A DNA stretch of 64,000 nucleotides from assembly GCA_949298825.1 (NCBI GenBank), contig CASFYB010000002.1, positions 62,001 to 126,000 on the forward strand, written 5' to 3'. The position numbers were made by a program, and so were the translations under genes. Origin of the DNA: an uncultured Helicobacter sp. (lineage in GTDB: Bacteria; Campylobacterota; Campylobacteria; Campylobacterales; Helicobacteraceae). Below the pieces are notes generated by a model. The model saw only the letters and a program-made list of their open reading frames with translations, did not search any database and was not told the origin of the DNA. Positions 33,561 through 43,366 of the stretch are shown here, piece by piece. Position 1 is the first letter of the stretch, and each line of letters begins with the position of its first letter.

Positions 33561-33860
33561 ATGAAAAAACTATTTTTTATAGCTACTTTGGGTATGGCTG
33601 CGTTATATGCAGATCCTGCTACAATTATTAAGAGTAAGTGTGCTGCATGCCATGGCCAGAAAATGGAAAAAGTAGCACTAGGAAAAAGCGCAAAGGTTAA
33701 TACTATGAGTGCACAAGAGATTGAAGAAGCGCTTAAGGGTTATAAGGCTGGTACATTAAATAAGCATGGTCTTGGCGCGACTATGAGAGGTCAAGCAGCA
33801 GCACTTAGTGATTCTGATATTAGTGATTTGGCTAAGTATATTACTACTGAGCTAAAATAA
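33561..33860 (+). CDS. cytochrome c553
   Basis: A 99-aa periplasmic monohaem cytochrome. A signal peptide of about 17 residues ends at LYA, followed by the haem site CAACH near 32-36 and an axial Met near 79. It probably carries electrons from the bc1 complex to the cbb3 oxidase. It matches the small c553 next to hemW in H. pylori. It has its own AAGGA ribosome site. Confidence 0.9.
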   Translation: MKKLFFIATLGMAALYADPATIIKSKCAACHGQKMEKVALGKSAKVNTMSAQEIEEALKGYKAGTLNKHGLGATMRGQAAALSDSDISDLAKYITTELK

Positions 33861-33868
33861 CTTCTTGA

Positions 33869-33890
33869 GAGGGATTTGTTAATATCCCTC
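33869..33890. terminator. bidirectional terminator between cytochrome c553 and folE
   Basis: GAGGGAT (33869-33875) pairs with ATCCCTC (33884-33890) in a 7-bp stem with an 8-base loop, placed between two convergent genes. T-rich flanks are short. Confidence 0.6.
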
Positions 33891-33910
33891 CTTACCAATC
33901 TTAAGTAGAT

Positions 33911-34450
33911 TTAATTTTTAAGCAATGATATAAATTCAGATCTGGTTTTAGGATCGCTTTTAAAGATTCCACGTAGGGCTGAAGTGTGGATGGTGGTATG
34001 TTGTTTTTCTATGCCTTGCATCCGCATACATAGATGCGTAGCATCACAAATAACCATTACCCCTTTTGGTTGCAAGATCTCCATCAAAATATCAGCTAGT
34101 TCTGATGTGAGGCGCTCCTGGATCTGTAGTCGTTTGCTATAAATATCCACCACGCGCGCCAATCCCCCAATACCTGCTAAAAACTTATCTGGAATATAGC
34201 CAATATGGATATGTCCAAAAAAGGGCAGCATATGATGTTCACACATTGAATAAAACTCAACATTTTTTAGCACAATCATTTCATCAAAGTTTTCTTGATT
34301 AAAGGTGCTACCTAGCGCTGTTTTGGGGTCTTTTTCATAGCCATCAAAAAGATGTGCATAGAGTTTTTTGATTCTTTGTGGTGTGTCTTTTAGACCTTCT
34401 CTATTTGGATTTTCACCAATTTCTTTGCAAAATGCTTCAAAATCAATCAT
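33911..34450 (-). CDS. folE: GTP cyclohydrolase I FolE
   Basis: A 179-aa enzyme that makes dihydroneopterin triphosphate, the first step of folate synthesis. Zinc ligands are in MCEHHMLPF and CDATHLCM. The frame stays open up to 34525, but ATG 34450 (MIDFEAF) has a GGGAG ribosome site and lies 10 bases after the htpX stop, and it gives the normal length. It is the last gene of alr-truD-htpX-folE. Confidence 0.93.
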   Translation of the reverse strand: MIDFEAFCKEIGENPNREGLKDTPQRIKKLYAHLFDGYEKDPKTALGSTFNQENFDEMIVLKNVEFYSMCEHHMLPFFGHIHIGYIPDKFLAGIGGLARVVDIYSKRLQIQERLTSELADILMEILQPKGVMVICDATHLCMRMQGIEKQHTTIHTSALRGIFKSDPKTRSEFISLLKN

Positions 34451-34460
34451 TTTTACTCCC

Positions 34461-35384
34461 TTAATAATATTTGCCAAGTAGGGTAGCGATGCGATTTTTA
34501 GTGCTTGGATGAGTGCTAAGAGCATCGCTAAAAATATAGGCAGCTTGACGAGTAGGATTAGAATCTATTTTACTGTAATCATTTTGTGCATAGTTTTGTT
34601 CTATCTTTTGCAGGGCTCTTATTAAGGGTTTTGGATCCTTCATAAGCCACGCCGCACCAGAATCTGCCATATATTCTCGAGTGCGGCTAAGATACATTTG
34701 TAGCAATAGAGTAAAAATAGGCAGGATAAATTGCAAAATAAAAAGGATGTTACGTGCAAGATTGGCCCCTTCTTTGTGATTTTTGCCTAAAAATAAGAAG
34801 ACCACCCAGTTAGATACCAATAATAAAATATTACTCAAAACCCCGACACATAAAGTGAGGCGGATATCCCCATGTCGTATATGACTAAGCTCATGAGCGA
34901 TAACTGCTTCAAGCTCAAGCATATCTAGCTTTTGTATTAATGTGGTAGTGAGGGCGATGAGAGAATTTTTTTCATTCCAGCCACTTGCAAAGGCATTCAT
35001 ATAAGGAGCATCAATAATATAGAGTTTAGGGATAAAATGAAGATTGGCACGCTTTGTAAGACTTTCTAAAATAGCAAAGATTTTGCGCTCTAGTGTGCTA
35101 TCTTGTTTGTGAGTGATTTCTTTGTATAGATTGCCAGCTAGCATAATGCTAGAAAAGTTTGTAATACTAAAAAATACTATGCTGCTTGCAATAATGGCCA
35201 TAGTGATGCTGGCAGTAGGCATGGCTTGTAAGCTAATAAGCTCATAAAATCCGCTAGATAGGCTGCTGGCATCAATGCGAATAATATCTACTAAAAAACC
35301 AATAAGAAAAAATATAAAAATATAGGTAAGAATAACGCAAAAACTTTTAAAACGATTTCTAGCAATAATAAGGCTAAACTCCAT
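34461..35384 (-). CDS. htpX: M48 membrane protease HtpX
   Basis: A 307-aa inner-membrane zinc protease for quality control of membrane proteins. It has two N-terminal membrane segments, the [10 protein letters not shown] zinc site near 165, two more membrane segments and the distal Glu in [10 protein letters not shown]. The order truD-htpX-folE is conserved in H. pylori. Confidence 0.9.
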   Translation of the reverse strand: MEFSLIIARNRFKSFCVILTYIFIFFLIGFLVDIIRIDASSLSSGFYELISLQAMPTASITMAIIASSIVFFSITNFSSIMLAGNLYKEITHKQDSTLERKIFAILESLTKRANLHFIPKLYIIDAPYMNAFASGWNEKNSLIALTTTLIQKLDMLELEAVIAHELSHIRHGDIRLTLCVGVLSNILLLVSNWVVFLFLGKNHKEGANLARNILFILQFILPIFTLLLQMYLSRTREYMADSGAAWLMKDPKPLIRALQKIEQNYAQNDYSKIDSNPTRQAAYIFSDALSTHPSTKNRIATLLGKYY

Positions 35385-35392
35385 ATAATCCT

Positions 35393-36556
35393 CTAATCTA
35401 GTAGGATATCGCGATGAGCGAGCTCTTGGATAAAAATTGTAGCATAACTTCCCTTTGGCAGGAAAAACTCAAGCTCAAAATGTGTCTTTTCTTGTATATA
35501 GCGAGTTTTAAGGTCTTCTGGATAGATCCAGGCATATCTTCTTGCACCAATTGCAGGTATATTTAAGGGACAGTGAGTATGCAAGGTTTCATTTTCTAGC
35601 TCTAAGACCAGATCTTGTGCGCTAAAAAGTTTTGAGCCAAAGAGTGGAGCAGATGGGCAGATTGCACGATTGAAAAAACGATTAGAATCAGTTTTTAAAT
35701 CCTGTGTGCAAAATAGTTTGCCTCTAGGGTAGTGCTCCATCACATCCCCAGGGAGAATCTTAAAAAAATGAGCCTGGCTTTTTAGCTCTTTTAAAAGCAT
35801 AGCATCATCTAGCCCTTTAAACCCTTCAAGTTTTAGCGCAGTGTGAAGTTCAGAGTTTTGAAATGAGGCTAGGATGTGGCTTAATGTGATGCGTTTGGCA
35901 AGATAGAGGTTGAAAAGATAGCTTTGCAGGCTTGAGAAGAGAAAGTTTTTTAGCGTTTTATTGCGACATGTACGTTTTTTTTGCAAAATCTCAATGGCTT
36001 CTATGTGATTATTTTGAAATTTGCCAAAACGTTGATAGCCAAAATAGTTGGGCAAACCATTTTTTAGGATTTTTTGTGCGACATTCTCTAGCATTAGGGC
36101 AGAGCTAGGATGGACTTTTTTAAGGCGGATAAAAAAGGAATTACCTCTTAAATGCCCTAGTTTGATTTTATTGCTATGATAGGTTTGTGAGAGGACTTTG
36201 ATCCCCTTTTCTTCCAGACTAGAAAGAGAGGCAGATAGATTTTTAGCATAGCTTTTATGAAGCGAGATATACTGGATAGTAGTAGCGCTTTTATCTTTTA
36301 AACCGGCATAGCCAAAGTCTTTGCAGCCAAGATGAGATGAGAGGATTTTGAGCATCTCTTGAGTGCTTAGGCCTTTTTTGCGTATCTCTAAGATAAGATG
36401 TTCTCCTTGTTGACTAAAGGGATAGAGAGGGATTTCTCGTACAAAAAAATCACGTGAGTTTTGAGAAAAATAAAAAGGGATGGGAGCATGATTTAGCGCA
36501 TATATCTGTGGGATGGGAGCATGGATTTGGATATTATCTGATTGAGTTTTATTCAT
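35393..36556 (-). CDS. truD: tRNA pseudouridine-13 synthase TruD
   Basis: A 387-aa enzyme that isomerises uridine 13 in the D loop of tRNA-Glu. The catalytic Asp lies in [13 protein letters not shown] near 83, and the NYFGYQRFG segment is typical. The first 30 residues are Helicobacter-like and not conserved. It follows alr after 3 bases. Confidence 0.92.
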   Translation of the reverse strand: MNKTQSDNIQIHAPIPQIYALNHAPIPFYFSQNSRDFFVREIPLYPFSQQGEHLILEIRKKGLSTQEMLKILSSHLGCKDFGYAGLKDKSATTIQYISLHKSYAKNLSASLSSLEEKGIKVLSQTYHSNKIKLGHLRGNSFFIRLKKVHPSSALMLENVAQKILKNGLPNYFGYQRFGKFQNNHIEAIEILQKKRTCRNKTLKNFLFSSLQSYLFNLYLAKRITLSHILASFQNSELHTALKLEGFKGLDDAMLLKELKSQAHFFKILPGDVMEHYPRGKLFCTQDLKTDSNRFFNRAICPSAPLFGSKLFSAQDLVLELENETLHTHCPLNIPAIGARRYAWIYPEDLKTRYIQEKTHFELEFFLPKGSYATIFIQELAHRDILLD

Positions 36557-36559
36557 TTT

Positions 36560-37603
36560 CTAAACAAGGATGCGAGGTAAAAAGCTAGAAAGATTGGTAA
36601 GGATCTCATGGGGGATCGTGCCAAAAAAGTCACACAATGCCCTTACATCTTCAAACACACAGATCTCATCTTGGCTACAGATAGCAGAAAAGCAGTCCAT
36701 AGAAGTCTTTGGTAGAATCTCAAAACCATCTCTAGTAAAAAGCTTAGCCTTTGTGCCATTTTTCTTGATACCATCATAGCGAAAAAGACCATCTCCATAT
36801 CCAATATCATAGGTGCTTACAATTTCATCTTGTTGCAGTATGCTAGTGCCGCTATAGCCGATTTTTGATCCTTTGGGAAGATGCTTTGTGGCGATCTTTT
36901 CTGCCCATAGGCTAAGGACTGGTTTTAGTTTATTTACTATCTCTACAGGAAAGTTGTAGGGTACATATCCATAAGCAGCAATGCCAATGCGCACAAGAGT
37001 ATCTTGATGGTCTTTTGTGCGTAGTGCTCCTGATGAGCTAAGGGAGTGGAAGCGCGGAGTGGGTATGGAATATTTTTCAGAAAGCCTGGTAGCATGACCC
37101 CTTATATCTAAAAAACAATTTTGTGAGTAATCAAACTCTTTTCCCTCTTCATCTCCATAGCCATTATGTCCAAATACACCAAGAATCTCACAATTCTTTT
37201 TTAATATTTTTTCAAAGGCTGTATCCAGATCTTTTTGGTTGATTCCATTGCGATTCATCCCGATATTGACTTTAAGTTCGACTCTTGTATTATCAGGAAT
37301 ATGATCTAGTTGGGCTATATCATGGACTACTGGGTGGAAATTTGTCGGGATGGGACCATCAAAGCGCCCATAAAAAATAGTAATATGTGGAAATAGATGC
37401 TCTATGCTTCTGGCTTCTTGGATATTTTTGACAAAGACATTTTTCACTCCATATTGATGGGCTAGTGGTGCTATACTAGATAGACCATGGCCATAGGCAT
37501 TATCCTTTAGGACAAGAGCAAGCTTATCCTTGCTGCCAATGTGTGCACTTATGCAGTCAAGATTATCTTTGTAATGTTTGGTATTAATTAGAATTTTTGC
37601 CAT
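36560..37603 (-). CDS. alr: alanine racemase
   Basis: A 347-aa PLP enzyme that makes D-alanine for peptidoglycan. The PLP lysine is in LVLKDNAYGHG near residue 33, and the second catalytic base Tyr lies in the GYSGTS region or near AAYGYVPY. At 347 aa it is somewhat shorter than usual, with a compact C-terminus. It starts 18 bases after the cytochrome terminator. Confidence 0.88.
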   Translation of the reverse strand: MAKILINTKHYKDNLDCISAHIGSKDKLALVLKDNAYGHGLSSIAPLAHQYGVKNVFVKNIQEARSIEHLFPHITIFYGRFDGPIPTNFHPVVHDIAQLDHIPDNTRVELKVNIGMNRNGINQKDLDTAFEKILKKNCEILGVFGHNGYGDEEGKEFDYSQNCFLDIRGHATRLSEKYSIPTPRFHSLSSSGALRTKDHQDTLVRIGIAAYGYVPYNFPVEIVNKLKPVLSLWAEKIATKHLPKGSKIGYSGTSILQQDEIVSTYDIGYGDGLFRYDGIKKNGTKAKLFTRDGFEILPKTSMDCFSAICSQDEICVFEDVRALCDFFGTIPHEILTNLSSFLPRILV

Positions 37604-37620
37604 ATTTTGGAAGAAATTAA

Positions 37621-37639
37621 GCCACCCTTAAAGAGTGGC
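37621..37639 (-). terminator. terminator of the cytochrome c gene
   Basis: On the minus strand an 8-pair stem (one G-U) with a 3-base loop, GCCACTCT/AGGGTGGC, is followed by TTAATTTCTT. It lies 10 bases after the cytochrome stop and separates that gene from alr. Confidence 0.7.
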
Positions 37640-37649
37640 CATTTGAGAT

Positions 37650-37961
37650 TTATTTTTTAGGAGGTAGGCTAGAGATATACTCAGCAAGTGCTTCAATATC
37701 TGCATCAGATACATTTTTCATTTGAGCATACATGATAGCCTTATTCCCGCCATTATCAGCTGTACCAGCTTTATATCCCCTAAGATCTTCAAGAAGTTTC
37801 TCTTTAGGAAGACCAGCGATAGGTCCAGTTTTTTGACCAGGAGCTACTTTCTGACCATCTGGTCCATGGCACATTTTGCATTTATTGAAAACAGTAGGAG
37901 CTTCAGCGCCAAGGCAAAGACTAGCAGCACCAAATAGCACAAGAAGAGTAAATTTTTTCAT
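37650..37961 (-). CDS. small periplasmic cytochrome c (c553-like)
   Basis: A 103-aa monohaem cytochrome with a signal peptide ending near LCLGA, the haem site CKMCH near 28-32, and an axial Met in MYAQM. It is a paralogue of the c553 at 33561 in the same window; the PGQKTGP loop shows it is a different subtype. Both serve as soluble electron carriers. It stands alone with its own terminator. Confidence 0.88.
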   Translation of the reverse strand: MKKFTLLVLFGAASLCLGAEAPTVFNKCKMCHGPDGQKVAPGQKTGPIAGLPKEKLLEDLRGYKAGTADNGGNKAIMYAQMKNVSDADIEALAEYISSLPPKK

Positions 37962-38049
37962 CCTTAATCCTTTTTATGTTTGAAATTTTGTCAAGCCAAA
38001 ATGACAAGACAAGCCTGATCATTATACTACAAAAATCAAAAAAGCTTTC

Positions 38050-38634
38050 TTATAGTTTGGTGCGTGATTGTAAAGCGCGTGATAAGGAGAGGGAATCTAC
38101 ATTATCCAGTCCAATGCCAGTTGGTACGCCTTGTGCAATTTTGCTAAAACTAAGATTGAGATCAGATAATTTGTCTTCTATAAATAGCATGATCGCCTCA
38201 TTGGCCAGAGTGGGAGAGAAGGCAAAGATGATTTCATTGATGTGGTTATCTTGTATATTTTGGCGCAAGAGGTGGGGGTTGAAGTCTTCTATGGAGCTTA
38301 GCACAAAGTAGCGACCCTCATAATCTGTATTTTCTTCTAGTATGAAAATATCACGTGGGTGCAATATAATGCATAGCTGCCCATTTAATCTGTGCTCATC
38401 AGAGCAAATCTCGCATAATTGGCTTTCACTAAGCGCATTGCAAGCTTCGCAAGTGCGTGTGTGGCTAATGGCCTCCTCTAGGCAGTGCGCTATTTTAATG
38501 CCTAGAAATTTATTTTCTACTCCTAATGTATAGGCCATTTTTAGGGCACTTTTTTTGCCAATAGTGGGAATCTGCTCTAATGCTTCAATAAGGGCATTAA
38601 AGGTAGTAAGTCTTGATTTATAATTTTTATTCAT
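38050..38634 (-). CDS. recR: recombination mediator RecR
   Basis: A 194-aa protein that loads RecA with RecO and RecF partners in gap repair. It has a helix-hairpin-helix near the N-terminus, a C4 zinc finger (CEAC, then CEIC, near 57-72) and a Toprim domain. Gene order next to truD is kept in H. pylori, here with alr and a cytochrome between. The 201 bases upstream hold only a 6-bp hairpin (AGGCTA/TAGCCT at 38733-38749). Confidence 0.93.
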   Translation of the reverse strand: MNKNYKSRLTTFNALIEALEQIPTIGKKSALKMAYTLGVENKFLGIKIAHCLEEAISHTRTCEACNALSESQLCEICSDEHRLNGQLCIILHPRDIFILEENTDYEGRYFVLSSIEDFNPHLLRQNIQDNHINEIIFAFSPTLANEAIMLFIEDKLSDLNLSFSKIAQGVPTGIGLDNVDSLSLSRALQSRTKL

Positions 38635-38835
38635 TTAATAACCTATTTGATTTGGTGGATGATGCGCTATTTAAGGAATTATAAAATTTTTTGGTAGAAT
38701 CTGCAACATTATTAGATTTTGATGAGTATTTTAGGCTAGTTTGTAGCCTTTATACTTTTGATAAATATACTTTTTAGATTCCCACTACTATAGTTAGATG
38801 TGATGTAGTTAAAGATTATGGAGTAAGTATATAAG

Positions 38836-39948
38836 ATGGAAAGCTTTGATTATTATGAGATTTTAGAGATTGAGAAGACAGGGGATAAGGAGCTAATCAA
38901 AAAAGCTTATCGCAAGATGGCTCTTAAATACCATCCGGATCGAAACCCTGGGGATAAAGCAGCAGAAGAAAAATTTAAACAGATCAATGAGGCCTATGAG
39001 GTTTTGAGTGATGATTCTAAGCGAGAGATCTATGATCGCTATGGTAAAGATGGGTTAAAAAACGGTGGGTATAGCGGCTTTAGTGGTGCTGATTTTAGTG
39101 ATTTGTTTGGTGATTTTTTTGAGGCATTTGGTGGGGGATTTGGCTTTGGAGGTAGGAGTGCTAGAAAAAGAGAAAAGTTTCCACGTGATTTAGCCATAGA
39201 GATCAATTTAAGCTTCAAAGAGGCTGTATTTGGCTGCAAAAAAGAAATTGAAATAGAATATAAGAGTCCTTGTAAGGCTTGTGATGCTACAGGTTCAAAA
39301 GATGGGAAGCTTAGTGTGTGTGGACAATGTGGTGGAAAAGGGCAAGTGTTTGTACAACATGGATTTATGGCTGTAGGTCAGACTTGTCCTAGTTGCGGGG
39401 GAGAGGGCAGCAAGATTGATCAAAAGTGTAAAGAATGTAGCGGGCTTGGCTATGAGACCTTAAAAGAGAGTTTTGAGGTTAATATCCCTGAAGGCGTAGA
39501 TGAGGGGAATAGATTAAGGGTATCTGGACGCGGTAATGTCACAAAAAGTGGTCGAGGTGATTTATATATTGTAATGAGTGTCCAAGAGGATGAGCATTTT
39601 TTACGTGATGGGGATAATATTTTTGTAGAAGTGCCAGTATTTTTCACATCAATTGTGTTGGGAGAGAGTATCACTCTACCAACTTTGAGGGGAGAGAAAG
39701 AGCTAAAAATCCCTCAAGGGACTAAGGATGGTGAGCAATTTATTTTTAAAAATGAAGGTGTAAGAAATATCCATACAGGAAGTCTAGGTGCACTAGTAGC
39801 AGTGATAAAAATCACATATCCAAACAAGCTTAACAAAGAGCAGCGAGAGTTGGCAGAAAAGCTGCATGAGAGCTTTGGGCATCAAAGTATGCCTTATAAA
39901 AATCTTTTTGAAGAAGCTTGCAAGAAAATAAAAAGCTGGTTTTCTTAG
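38836..39948 (+). CDS. dnaJ: chaperone DnaJ
   Basis: A 370-aa Hsp40 co-chaperone of DnaK. It has an N-terminal J domain with YHPDRNPGD near 33, a Gly/Phe-rich linker, four CxxCxGxG-type zinc repeats (the first reads CKACDATG) and the C-terminal substrate domain. No sigma-32 or HrcA (CIRCE) site is seen upstream. It is monocistronic and followed by tRNA-Val. Confidence 0.96.
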   Translation: MESFDYYEILEIEKTGDKELIKKAYRKMALKYHPDRNPGDKAAEEKFKQINEAYEVLSDDSKREIYDRYGKDGLKNGGYSGFSGADFSDLFGDFFEAFGGGFGFGGRSARKREKFPRDLAIEINLSFKEAVFGCKKEIEIEYKSPCKACDATGSKDGKLSVCGQCGGKGQVFVQHGFMAVGQTCPSCGGEGSKIDQKCKECSGLGYETLKESFEVNIPEGVDEGNRLRVSGRGNVTKSGRGDLYIVMSVQEDEHFLRDGDNIFVEVPVFFTSIVLGESITLPTLRGEKELKIPQGTKDGEQFIFKNEGVRNIHTGSLGALVAVIKITYPNKLNKEQRELAEKLHESFGHQSMPYKNLFEEACKKIKSWFS

Positions 39949-39956
39949 ATTGATGA

Positions 39957-39977
39957 AGCAGATAAATCTGCTATAAT
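39957..39977 (+). promoter_or_regulatory. palindrome overlapping the tRNA-Val promoter
   Basis: AGCAGAT-AA-ATCTGCT (39957-39972) is a perfect 7-bp palindrome, and its last T begins the TATAAT -10 box (39972-39977) of tRNA-Val. It could end dnaJ transcription or serve as an operator over the -35 region. Confidence 0.45.
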
Positions 39978-39991
39978 TTAGAAATCAAAAT

Positions 39992-40067
39992 GATCGCGTA
40001 GCTCAGTTGGTAGAGCACTACCTTGACATGGTAGTGGTCGCTGGTTCAAGTCCAGTCGTGATCACCA
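39992..40067 (+). tRNA. tRNA-Val (GAC)
   Basis: 76 bases with encoded CCA. The acceptor stem GATCGCG pairs with CGTGATC (one G-U), and the anticodon loop TTGACAT gives anticodon GAC. Confidence 0.94.
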
Positions 40068-40085
40068 CTTCTATTTTACAAATCC

Positions 40086-42236
40086 CTAAAACTCCATACG
40101 TAGAGAAAACCAATAGTTGCGTCCAGGCAAATAGCGCTGGTAGCTATTAACATAGCTAGATCCTTTAGAATCTAGAGCAAAATCAATAAAATTAGTATTT
40201 AAAAGATTATTGATGCTAAAGGTTGCTGTAAAGAACTTTAAGAATCTATAGCTTAATGCCCAATCTAGCAAGATGTAATCTTTATAGTATTGGCCTAGAA
40301 TTGCATGAGGATCACCACCTCTTTTGCTGGGTAGAGTGGGTGTTTGGAAGTTTCCTTGCATCCTTAAATAGGTGGATAGATTCTCATAGCGATAGTTGAT
40401 TTTTGCCATAAATTTGTGCTTAGGGATGGAATTTACTGCTAGGCCATAGTTGCTCCCAGAGAGCTGGCGTGTGTAGGTAAAGGCATAGGTGGTATCTAGA
40501 CTAAAGCCATAAAAGGCCTTAGTCTGGATACTGGCCTCAAAGCCTGCCATCATTGATTTACCAATATTGCTAAAATAATAACATCCAGTTGTCGAGCTGC
40601 AAGTAAAACCACCAGGGATGCTGGCATTCTGGGTCGTGGTATTAGTCTGGATTTGGTCGGTAAAGTCCGTGTAATAACCTGTAAAAATCATATAAGCTTT
40701 TTTGAGATCAAAAATGCTACTAAGTTCGTAATTCCAGCTTTTTTCAGCTTGTAAATCTTTAGTGCCATAATAGTAATAGCCGCTATTATCAATATTATAA
40801 AGACCATTATAGCTTTGAGTGAGGGCTGGTATCCTCATCCCACTAGCAATCCCTGCTTTTATGGTAAACCATTTGGTAGGATTGATATTAATATAGAATC
40901 TAGGATTTGGCCTTGCTGCATATAAATTTGCATAGTTATAGCGTAATCCTAGAGTTGTTGAGATATAGTCATTAATAAAGTATTGCCCCTCGCCAAATAT
41001 CGCAAACTGATGCATACCACGATCAAAATCTTGAGATTTGATAACAAGATTCTCATAAAGATAGTAGATGCCTGTGGTTAGTGATATTTCTCCTGCTTTG
41101 CCTAAGTCAAAATCACTATTGATTGTAGAGTTTAAGACAATATCTTGGTTGCGTATGAGGCTTGAGTAATTAAGTGGGCCAGTAACATTGCCATAGCCAG
41201 AAGTTAGTTGAGGGATTCTATCTGTTAGGGTATATTGAATATAGCTTTGTGTTTTTCCCCAGTAATATTTGCCATCATGATTGATCACAAGATTGGTTTT
41301 ATTAAAGTCATTGGTTGCACTTGTGCTTTTGCTTGAGGTATTGAGCGTTGTGTTTGTGATATGATAGTGTTCAGCATCAAAATAGATGGTATTACCATCA
41401 TTAATCACATAGCTTAGTCTAGCTCCACTATTATAGCTATGCCATTTGCCTGGTGAATGCGTAGTGTATGGATTACTACCAGGCTTAGCAATAGGTGAGT
41501 AAAAGTAGTTTGCTCCATTATATTGGTAGGCGCCACGCATATCAAAAAATAGTTTATCTTTGATAATAGGACTAGCTAGATAGAGGTTGATACCATAGTT
41601 ATCACCAAAATTAGCCCTTTGCTCTTGGATGGTGCTATTAAGCTGGATAGCACCAGTTATCTTTTTTGGATTCTTCTTAGTGATGATATTGATAACACCA
41701 CCCATAGCATCAGTACCATAGATCACAGAAGCAGGACCACGGATAACCTCAACTCTTTCGATCATAGAGGCAGGTGGCATAAAACTTGAGTGAGCACCAT
41801 TAAAGCCATTGCTATCAAATCCGCCATTGACATTTTGCCTACGCCCATCAATTAAAATCAATGTATACGCACTGCCAAGACCGCGCATAGAGATTTGATT
41901 TTGACCGGTTTTTGTTTGCTCGACATATACACCAGGGACATCTTGGATGGCATCGCCTAGATCTTTTATGGGTCGGGTTAGTATTTCTTCAGATGTGATA
42001 ACGCTAATGCTGGCTGGAGCATCTTTTTTATCTTGTGAAAAGCCAGTTGCTGAGGTGATGATAGAATCTAGATTATAGTCTTGATTGGTATCTTTTATTT
42101 TTGTCTTGCTATCTTTTTGGTCAGATTGTTCTTGCTGGCTTTGATCTGTTTGATTTTTATCATTAGGATCAGCATAAGAGAGGCTTGATAGTAATAAAAA
42201 ATAGGATAAACATGAGATAAAAGATGATGATTTCAT
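40086..42236 (-). CDS. TonB-dependent outer-membrane receptor (siderophore/iron type)
   Basis: A 716-aa receptor. A signal peptide of about 22 residues (ends SYA) is followed by an acidic, Gln-rich stretch, a TonB-box-like DSIITSATG near 56, the plug domain (SMRGLG, LILIDGRR, VIRGPASVIYGTDAMGGVINIIT) and a beta-barrel ending in the typical terminal Phe. It resembles the FepA/CirA/CfrA group. A Fur box lies 43 bases upstream, so it is likely repressed by iron. The ligand cannot be read from the sequence. No catecholate esterase or ABC uptake genes are next to it. Confidence 0.88.
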   Translation of the reverse strand: MKSSSFISCLSYFLLLSSLSYADPNDKNQTDQSQQEQSDQKDSKTKIKDTNQDYNLDSIITSATGFSQDKKDAPASISVITSEEILTRPIKDLGDAIQDVPGVYVEQTKTGQNQISMRGLGSAYTLILIDGRRQNVNGGFDSNGFNGAHSSFMPPASMIERVEVIRGPASVIYGTDAMGGVINIITKKNPKKITGAIQLNSTIQEQRANFGDNYGINLYLASPIIKDKLFFDMRGAYQYNGANYFYSPIAKPGSNPYTTHSPGKWHSYNSGARLSYVINDGNTIYFDAEHYHITNTTLNTSSKSTSATNDFNKTNLVINHDGKYYWGKTQSYIQYTLTDRIPQLTSGYGNVTGPLNYSSLIRNQDIVLNSTINSDFDLGKAGEISLTTGIYYLYENLVIKSQDFDRGMHQFAIFGEGQYFINDYISTTLGLRYNYANLYAARPNPRFYININPTKWFTIKAGIASGMRIPALTQSYNGLYNIDNSGYYYYGTKDLQAEKSWNYELSSIFDLKKAYMIFTGYYTDFTDQIQTNTTTQNASIPGGFTCSSTTGCYYFSNIGKSMMAGFEASIQTKAFYGFSLDTTYAFTYTRQLSGSNYGLAVNSIPKHKFMAKINYRYENLSTYLRMQGNFQTPTLPSKRGGDPHAILGQYYKDYILLDWALSYRFLKFFTATFSINNLLNTNFIDFALDSKGSSYVNSYQRYLPGRNYWFSLRMEF

Positions 42237-42278
42237 AACAATTTCCCCCTACAGTAGTTTTGTTTTTCGTTAAATATA

Positions 42279-42297
42279 ATAATGATTATCATAATTA
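42279..42297. promoter_or_regulatory. Fur box
   Basis: ATAATGATTATCATAATTA is close to the classical GATAATGATAATCATTATC and has a palindromic core ATGAT-T-ATCAT. It lies between the receptor gene and argB, and its distance fits repression of the receptor promoter. Confidence 0.75.
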
Positions 42298-42398
42298 AAC
42301 TTTGTGAAGAAATGGTGAAGAATGAAGGGTGAAAATTTATTTTAAACATTAAGCAATGTGATAGAATGATAAAAAGAAATTAGAATTAAGGAAAAGTC

Positions 42399-43250
42399 TT
42401 GAATACCCAAAATATCTCTGAAATTATTTTAGATTCCCTGCCTTTTATTCAGCAATTTCGCCATAAAGTGATGGTGATTAAATATGGTGGTGCAGCACAG
42501 GTTAATCTTGAGCTAAAAGAGGGATTTGCTAGAGATATAGCACTTTTATATATGCTTGGTATTAAAGTGGTGATTGTGCATGGTGGGGGTAAGGATGTGA
42601 ATGCCATGTTAGAGAGACTTGAGATTCCAAGTGAGTTTAAAAATGGTGTGAGGATAACCCAAAAAGAAGCTATGAGTGCTGTTGAGATGGTGCTTAGCGG
42701 GTCTGTTAATAAGGAGCTAAGCAACTTTTTGAATGCTTATGGTGCAAAGGCTGTAGGCATTAGTGGGAAAGATGGTGGAATCTTTGAGGCTAAAGAGATG
42801 GAAATTGAGGGGGTAAGTGGACATTATACAGGGGAGATTACAAAGGTAGATTCTACTCTTTTGGAGCTTTTATTGCAAGGAGGGTATATCCCGGTTGTCT
42901 CTTCTATAGCTTATGGTGAGGGGAAAAGCCATAGGGGTTATAATGTTAATGCAGACTTTGTGGCTTGCGAGATTGCTAAAGCTATGAAGGCTTCTAAGGT
43001 CATATTTTTAACAGATACAAAGGGGGTGTTAGATTCTCAAGGGAATCTAATCTCATCTATCAATCAGGGGGAATTTGAAAGATTATGCAAGGATGGTGTG
43101 ATCACAGGAGGGATGATCCCAAAGATTAGCTCTTGTTTAGAATGCATTAAAAATGGTGTGCAAAAAGCACATATTATTGATGGAAGAATTGAGCATAGCA
43201 TTATATTGGAGCTTTTTACAAGTGGGGGTATTGGCACAGAAATTTGTTGA
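42399..43250 (+). CDS. argB: acetylglutamate kinase ArgB
   Basis: A 283-aa amino-acid kinase that phosphorylates N-acetylglutamate in arginine synthesis. Motifs VIKYGGAAQ near 26, VIVHGGGKDVNAML, and VNADFVACEIA are clear. It starts at TTG after an AAGGA at about 42388. H. pylori lacks this pathway, so it again points to another Helicobacter. The other arg genes are not in the window. Confidence 0.93.
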   Translation: MNTQNISEIILDSLPFIQQFRHKVMVIKYGGAAQVNLELKEGFARDIALLYMLGIKVVIVHGGGKDVNAMLERLEIPSEFKNGVRITQKEAMSAVEMVLSGSVNKELSNFLNAYGAKAVGISGKDGGIFEAKEMEIEGVSGHYTGEITKVDSTLLELLLQGGYIPVVSSIAYGEGKSHRGYNVNADFVACEIAKAMKASKVIFLTDTKGVLDSQGNLISSINQGEFERLCKDGVITGGMIPKISSCLECIKNGVQKAHIIDGRIEHSIILELFTSGGIGTEIC

Positions 43251-43366
43251 AATAGCACTCGAAGTTGCGTCTTTTGGGGTTTTAGCATAAAAAATTTATA
43301 AAAACTTGTCAAAAAATTTGTAAAAAAAGTGTAAAATGGCCGGATACCGCAATTTAAGGAATTTTA

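Noticed and set aside
34451-34525. Longer N-terminus for folE
   Set aside because: The extra 25 residues lie antiparallel to nothing conserved and within the htpX coding end in another frame. The ATG at 34450 has a clear ribosome site and gives the family length.
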